From Pseudomonadota bacterium (GTDB lineage Bacteria > Pseudomonadota > Gammaproteobacteria > Burkholderiales > Burkholderiaceae_C), in NCBI GenBank assembly GCA_019351955.1, contig JABBOE010000006.1, positions 1 to 56,684 on the forward strand: DNA of 56,684 nucleotides, given 5' to 3'. Below are positions 56,598 to 56,684 of the stretch, piece after piece. Made by a program: the position numbers and the translations under genes. How positions within the stretch are numbered: position 1 is the first letter of the stretch; each line of letters opens with the position of its first letter. The notes under the pieces were generated by a model. It ran no database searches, was not told where the DNA came from, and was given only the letters and a program-made list of their open reading frames with translations.

Positions 56598-56684
56598 TTA
56601 AAATCAATAACTTAGGTGTTTTCAAGCAGCTATTGATCCGGCCCTCAAACAGTGTCATGCGGCGTATTTGACAAACGGATCTTG

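Noticed and set aside
1-56684. CRISPR arrays, insertion sequences, prophage or defence genes
   Set aside because: No regularly spaced repeats, transposase, integrase or phage-type genes were found anywhere in the window.

Overview
The window is a GC-rich chromosomal segment, almost entirely housekeeping genes. The gene order points to a betaproteobacterium of the order Burkholderiales. Evidence for this: a pilB-(pilC)-pilD-coaE-zapD-yacG block facing mutT-ATPase-argJ-secA; a dciA gene between secA and lpxC; a complete division and cell-wall (dcw) cluster with a fused murE-murF gene; tRNA-Gln next to prs and ispE; and a mutM/dynamin-like GTPase/mutY group. A Thiomonas-like organism is my best guess, but it is an inference from gene order and fusion pattern, not a database result.

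Layout. 1-3.0 kb: the end of a glyoxylate-to-glycerate operon (glxR, glycerate 2-kinase). Its upstream hyi gene survives only as a C-terminal stub fused in frame to an N-terminal sulfatase fragment. 3.1-4.3 kb: purT. 4.7-9.4 kb (+): pilB, a decayed pilC remnant, pilD, coaE, zapD, yacG. 9.4-14.9 kb (-): secA, argJ, an AAA ATPase and a MutT-type Nudix gene. 15.1-15.5 kb (+): dciA. 15.6-34.1 kb (-): the dcw cluster mraZ-rsmH-ftsL-ftsI-murEF-mraY-murD-ftsW-murG-murC-ddlB-ftsQ-ftsA-ftsZ, then lpxC. It is headed by a clear sigma70-type promoter overlapped by four 10-bp-phased MraZ boxes. 34.2-35.1 kb: about 1 kb with no recognisable gene. 35.1-35.8 kb (+): crcB and a DUF190 gene. 35.9-42.6 kb: a HIT protein, RNase P RNA, pyrC, an ATM1-type ABC transporter, a YciA-type thioesterase, ribosomal protein L25 (frameshifted near its end), prs and tRNA-Gln. 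42.7-46.2 kb (-): ispE, lolB and a TPR protein. 46.3-50.3 kb (+): mutM, dynamin-like GTPase, mutY. 50.3-54.6 kb (-): a LON-domain protein, rapZ, recN, nadK. 54.8-56.7 kb: hrcA, a UspA protein, and a CAT-anticodon tRNA that looks like tRNA-Ile2.

How the genes work together. The dcw cluster supplies lipid II synthesis (MurC-G, MraY, Ddl) and the divisome (FtsL, I, W, Q, A, Z). ZapD and the lpxC/secA neighbours add Z-ring bundling, lipid A synthesis and secretion. Most dcw junctions are ATGA/GTGA/TAATG overlaps, which suggests translational coupling. MutT, MutM and MutY together form the 8-oxoguanine defence and all lie in this window.

What stands out. I found no new defence or mobile system. 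The unusual signals are gene decay and rearrangement: the loss of most of pilC between intact pilB and pilD, the sulfatase-Hyi chimera, and the one-base loss at the end of the L25 gene that opens its frame through its own terminator. Other points of note are the MurE-MurF fusion, the phased MraZ operator, and the gene-less kilobase before crcB.
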